This document shows, one piece after another, positions 61,539 through 64,000 of a stretch of 64,000 bases of DNA. The notes beneath the pieces are model-generated. The model was given only the letters and a program-made list of their open reading frames with translations, was not told where the DNA came from and made no database searches. The position numbers were made by a program, and so were the translations under genes. Origin of the DNA: Nocardia brasiliensis NBRC 14402 (lineage in GTDB: Bacteria > Actinomycetota > Actinomycetes > Mycobacteriales > Mycobacteriaceae). Positions within the stretch are counted from its first letter, which is position 1; each line of letters opens with the position of its first letter. The stretch lies in contig NZ_BAFT02000060.1 of the NCBI RefSeq assembly GCF_000308475.2, forward strand, positions 1 to 64,000. The letters are read 5' to 3'.

Positions 61539-64000
61539 ACACATCGGTTGACGAACTGGTCGAGGCGCTGCGCGAGTCGCTGAAGGAGAACGAGCGGCTG
61601 AAAGCGCGGATCAGCGAGCCGATCGCGATCATCGGCATGGCGTGCCGCTTTCCCGGCGGCGTGAGCTCGCCCGAGGATCTCTGGGATCTGCTGGCCGCCG
61701 ACGGTGACGCGATCGCGCCCTTCCCCACCGACCGCGGTTGGGACACCGACACCCTCTACCACCCCGATCCGGAGCACCCCGGCACAACCTACGTGCGCGA
61801 GGGCGGATTCCTGCGCGACGCGGCGCTTTTCGACGCCGGGTTCTTCGGAATCACGCCGCGCGAGGCCGCCGCGATCAATCCGCAGCAGCGCCTGCTGCTC
61901 GAATGCGCTTGGGAATCCCTCGAACGCGCCGCCATCGATCCGACCACCCTGGTCGGCAGTCGCACCGGAGTCTTCGCCGGGGTGATCTACCAGGACTACA
62001 GCGTGCCGCTACAGGCACCGCCGAACGACGCCGAAGGCTATCTGCTCACCGGCGAACTCGGCAGCGTCGCGTCCGGCCGGATCGCCTACACGCTGGGTTT
62101 ACAGGGCCCCGCCGTCACTATCGACACGGCGTGCTCGTCGTCGCTGGTCGCGCTGCACGCGGCCGCCGCTTCGCTGCGCCGGGGCGAATGCTCGCTCGCG
62201 CTGGCCGGCGGTGCGACGGTGATGTGCCACCCGCGGGTGATCACCGAGATGTCCCGGCAGGGCGGGCTGGCCCCGGACGGACGCTCGAAGCCGTTCTCCG
62301 ACAACGCCGACGGGGCCGGCTGGGGTGAAGGCGTCGGCATGCTCGTGCTGGAGCGACTATCCGACGCGCACGCCAACGGGCACGCGATACTGGCGGTGCT
62401 GCGCGGCTCGGCGATCAACTCCGACGGCGCCAGCAACGGCCTCACCGCACCGAACGGGCCCGCCCAGCAACGGGTCATCCGCGACGCGCTGCACGCCTGC
62501 GACCTCTCGCCTGCCGAGGTGGACGCGGTAGAGGCGCACGGGACGGGCACCTCGCTCGGCGACCCGATCGAAGCGGGGGCACTCATCGCCGCCTACGGTG
62601 CGGGCCGCCCGGCGCAGCGGCCGCTGTGGGTCGGCAGCGTGAAGTCGAACATCGGTCATCCGCAGGCGGCCGCCGGCGTGGCCGGAGTGATCAAGATGGT
62701 GCTGGCGCTGCGGCACGAAACATTGCCCGCGCTGGTGCATTTCACGACACCGTCCCGGCACGTGGACTGGGCGGAGGCGGGTGTGCGGCCACTCGCCGAA
62801 GCGGTGCCGTGGCCGCGCGGCGAGCGGGTACGGCGGTGCGGGGTGTCCTCGTTCGGCATCAGCGGCACGAACGCGCACGTGATCCTCGAGGAAGCGCCGG
62901 TGGCGACACCCGACACCGGGTCCAGTGGCCCACCGGCCGAAGTGACGCCGTGGGTGGTCACCGCCCGAAGTGCCGCGGCCCTGCCCGCGCAGGCCGCGGC
63001 TCTGCGCACCGCGGCGGCGACCGAACGTCCCGAGGACGTTGGATTCTCATTGGCGCTCAACCGCTCTCGGTTCGACCACCGAGCCGTGGTGGTCGGCACC
63101 GACCGCGACGAATTGCTGACCGGTCTCACGGCGCTGTCGCGCGACGAGGCCGCGCCGCAAGTGGTGCGCGGGACCGCCTGGCCGGACCCGCGTCCGGTCT
63201 TCGTGTTCCCCGGACAGGGCGGACAGTGGCCGGAAATGGCCGCGGCGCTGCTGAAGTCGTCGCCGGTGTTCGCACAGAGCTTGGCCGAGTGCGCTGACGC
63301 GCTCGCCCGGTACGTCCCGTGGTCGTTGCACGACGTCCTCGACAATGCCGCGGGCGCACCGAGTCTCGATCGGGTCGATGTCGTGCAGCCAGTGCTGTGG
63401 GCCGTGATGGTCGCACTGGCCCGGGTGTGGCAGGCCTACGGCGTCGAACCCGCTGCGGTGGTGGGACATTCTCAGGGCGAGATCGCCGCGGCCTGCGTGG
63501 CGGGCGCGCTGTCCCTGGACGACGGCGCGCTCATCGTGACGCGACGTAGCCGAGCGGTGTTGCCGCTGTCGGGAACGGGCGCGATGCTCTCGCTCGGCCT
63601 CGGTGCGGCCGCGGCACGGGAACGCATGGCGCGGTTCGGCACCCGGCTGTCCGTCGCCGCAGCGAACGGGCCCGAGTCCACGGTGGTCTGCGGCGAACCG
63701 GACGCGATCGCGGAACTACAGGCCGAATGCGCGGCCGCGGGCGTGCACACCCGGACCATCAACGCGGACTACGCCTCGCACAGCAGTCACGTGGACCCGA
63801 TCGAGGCCGAGCTGCTCGACGCACTCGCCCGAGTGCGGCCGCGCGCCGGATCGGTGCCGATGATCTCCACGGTGACCGGCGCGCCGATCGAGCACACCGC
63901 ACTCGACGCGAACTACTGGTGGCAGAACCTGCGCAGGCCGGTCGAATTCGAAAGCGCCACCCGTCATCTGCTGACTGCCGGACATCACGTCTTCGTCGAG
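61535..64000 (+). CDS. Type I PKS extension module, 3' end outside the window
   Basis: 822 codons visible. N-terminal docking coil MNTSVDELVEALRESLKENE (1-28), KS about 29-455 with Cys200 in DTACSSS, HGTGT (335-339) and NIGH (372-375), then AT from about 550: GHSQGE with Ser646 and YASH (746-749), methylmalonyl type. The GQW motif reads WPEM instead of WPGM. The sequence leaves the window inside the AT, so reductive domains, ACP and later modules are unseen. The GTG start overlaps the TGA of the loading module (GTGA). Docking coil implies hand-over from the previous protein. Confidence 0.92.
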   Translation, partial: MNTSVDELVEALRESLKENERLKARISEPIAIIGMACRFPGGVSSPEDLWDLLAADGDAIAPFPTDRGWDTDTLYHPDPEHPGTTYVREGGFLRDAALFDAGFFGITPREAAAINPQQRLLLECAWESLERAAIDPTTLVGSRTGVFAGVIYQDYSVPLQAPPNDAEGYLLTGELGSVASGRIAYTLGLQGPAVTIDTACSSSLVALHAAAASLRRGECSLALAGGATVMCHPRVITEMSRQGGLAPDGRSKPFSDNADGAGWGEGVGMLVLERLSDAHANGHAILAVLRGSAINSDGASNGLTAPNGPAQQRVIRDALHACDLSPAEVDAVEAHGTGTSLGDPIEAGALIAAYGAGRPAQRPLWVGSVKSNIGHPQAAAGVAGVIKMVLALRHETLPALVHFTTPSRHVDWAEAGVRPLAEAVPWPRGERVRRCGVSSFGISGTNAHVILEEAPVATPDTGSSGPPAEVTPWVVTARSAAALPAQAAALRTAAATERPEDVGFSLALNRSRFDHRAVVVGTDRDELLTGLTALSRDEAAPQVVRGTAWPDPRPVFVFPGQGGQWPEMAAALLKSSPVFAQSLAECADALARYVPWSLHDVLDNAAGAPSLDRVDVVQPVLWAVMVALARVWQAYGVEPAAVVGHSQGEIAAACVAGALSLDDGALIVTRRSRAVLPLSGTGAMLSLGLGAAAARERMARFGTRLSVAAANGPESTVVCGEPDAIAELQAECAAAGVHTRTINADYASHSSHVDPIEAELLDALARVRPRAGSVPMISTVTGAPIEHTALDANYWWQNLRRPVEFESATRHLLTAGHHVFVE

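Noticed and set aside
1..64000. CRISPR arrays, tRNA/rRNA genes, IS elements, integrases
   Set aside because: No regularly spaced direct repeats, cloverleaf-like genes, transposase or recombinase motifs were seen; only the short arrays listed were found.

Overview
The window reads as chromosomal DNA of a high-GC mycolic-acid actinomycete, most likely Nocardia or a close relative. The basis is the very GC-rich coding bias, frequent GTG starts, the guaB1 / twin CNNM-transporter block whose order matches Rv1843c-Rv1842c-Rv1841c of Mycobacterium tuberculosis, a PknE-like receptor kinase, a SigJ-type sigma factor, a mycobacterial/nocardial-type 3-methyladenine glycosylase annotation, and many P450s, Baeyer-Villiger-type monooxygenases and TetR regulators. 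I saw no rRNA, tRNA, CRISPR array, transposase or phage gene.

Layout. 0-6.2 kb: DMT transporter, GuaB1 (a GMP-reductase-type enzyme with CBS domains), two CNNM/CBS membrane proteins and a DNA-repair glycosylase. 6.3-16 kb: exported and stress functions (LVIVD-repeat protein plus DUF305 protein, quinone-reductase-like flavoprotein, GH18 chitinase, Tat-exported phospholipase C, SigJ with an FMN reductase and a SnoaL-like protein). 16-25.5 kb: HrpB helicase, a NarL-type two-component pair, a KhtT-like/CBS/SLC13-permease operon, a PknE-like kinase, and a broken metzincin protease gene. 25.5-34 kb: a tandem pair of flavin monooxygenases, an amidase, a TetR/SDR divergon, a quinone oxidoreductase and a STAS protein behind a tiny leader ORF. 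34-39 kb: Hsp20 with a CIRCE element, an HspR-like MerR regulator, and a three-gene MoxR-ATPase / metallopeptidase-VWA / unknown operon. 39-44 kb: a second TetR divergon with the same operator geometry as the first, an orphan LuxR-type regulator, an NmrA-like protein and a CPBP protease.

44-53.4 kb looks like a small specialised-metabolism locus: a leftward operon of glutamine-synthetase-like ligase, AsnB, PLP-dependent group II decarboxylase and P450, transcribed away from a second P450 and a hemL-like gene. 53.5-58.4 kb holds a GlxA-type AraC regulator, an MFS exporter, an epoxide hydrolase and a zinc alcohol dehydrogenase with a near-leaderless promoter. 58.4-64 kb starts a modular type I polyketide synthase: a stand-alone KS-AT-ACP loading module whose KS has Ser instead of the catalytic Cys, then a second synthase (docking coil, intact KS, AT) that runs off the window. 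Both ATs carry methylmalonyl-type motifs, so a propionate starter and a methylmalonyl first extension are predicted.

The most striking non-coding signals are the duplicated TetR operator blocks (three 14-bp palindromes at identical spacing, 8 kb apart), the CIRCE element placed between hsp20 and the MerR gene, several perfect long stem-loops at gene ends, and mini-ORFs with strong ribosome binding sites ahead of the STAS gene and the monooxygenase operon.
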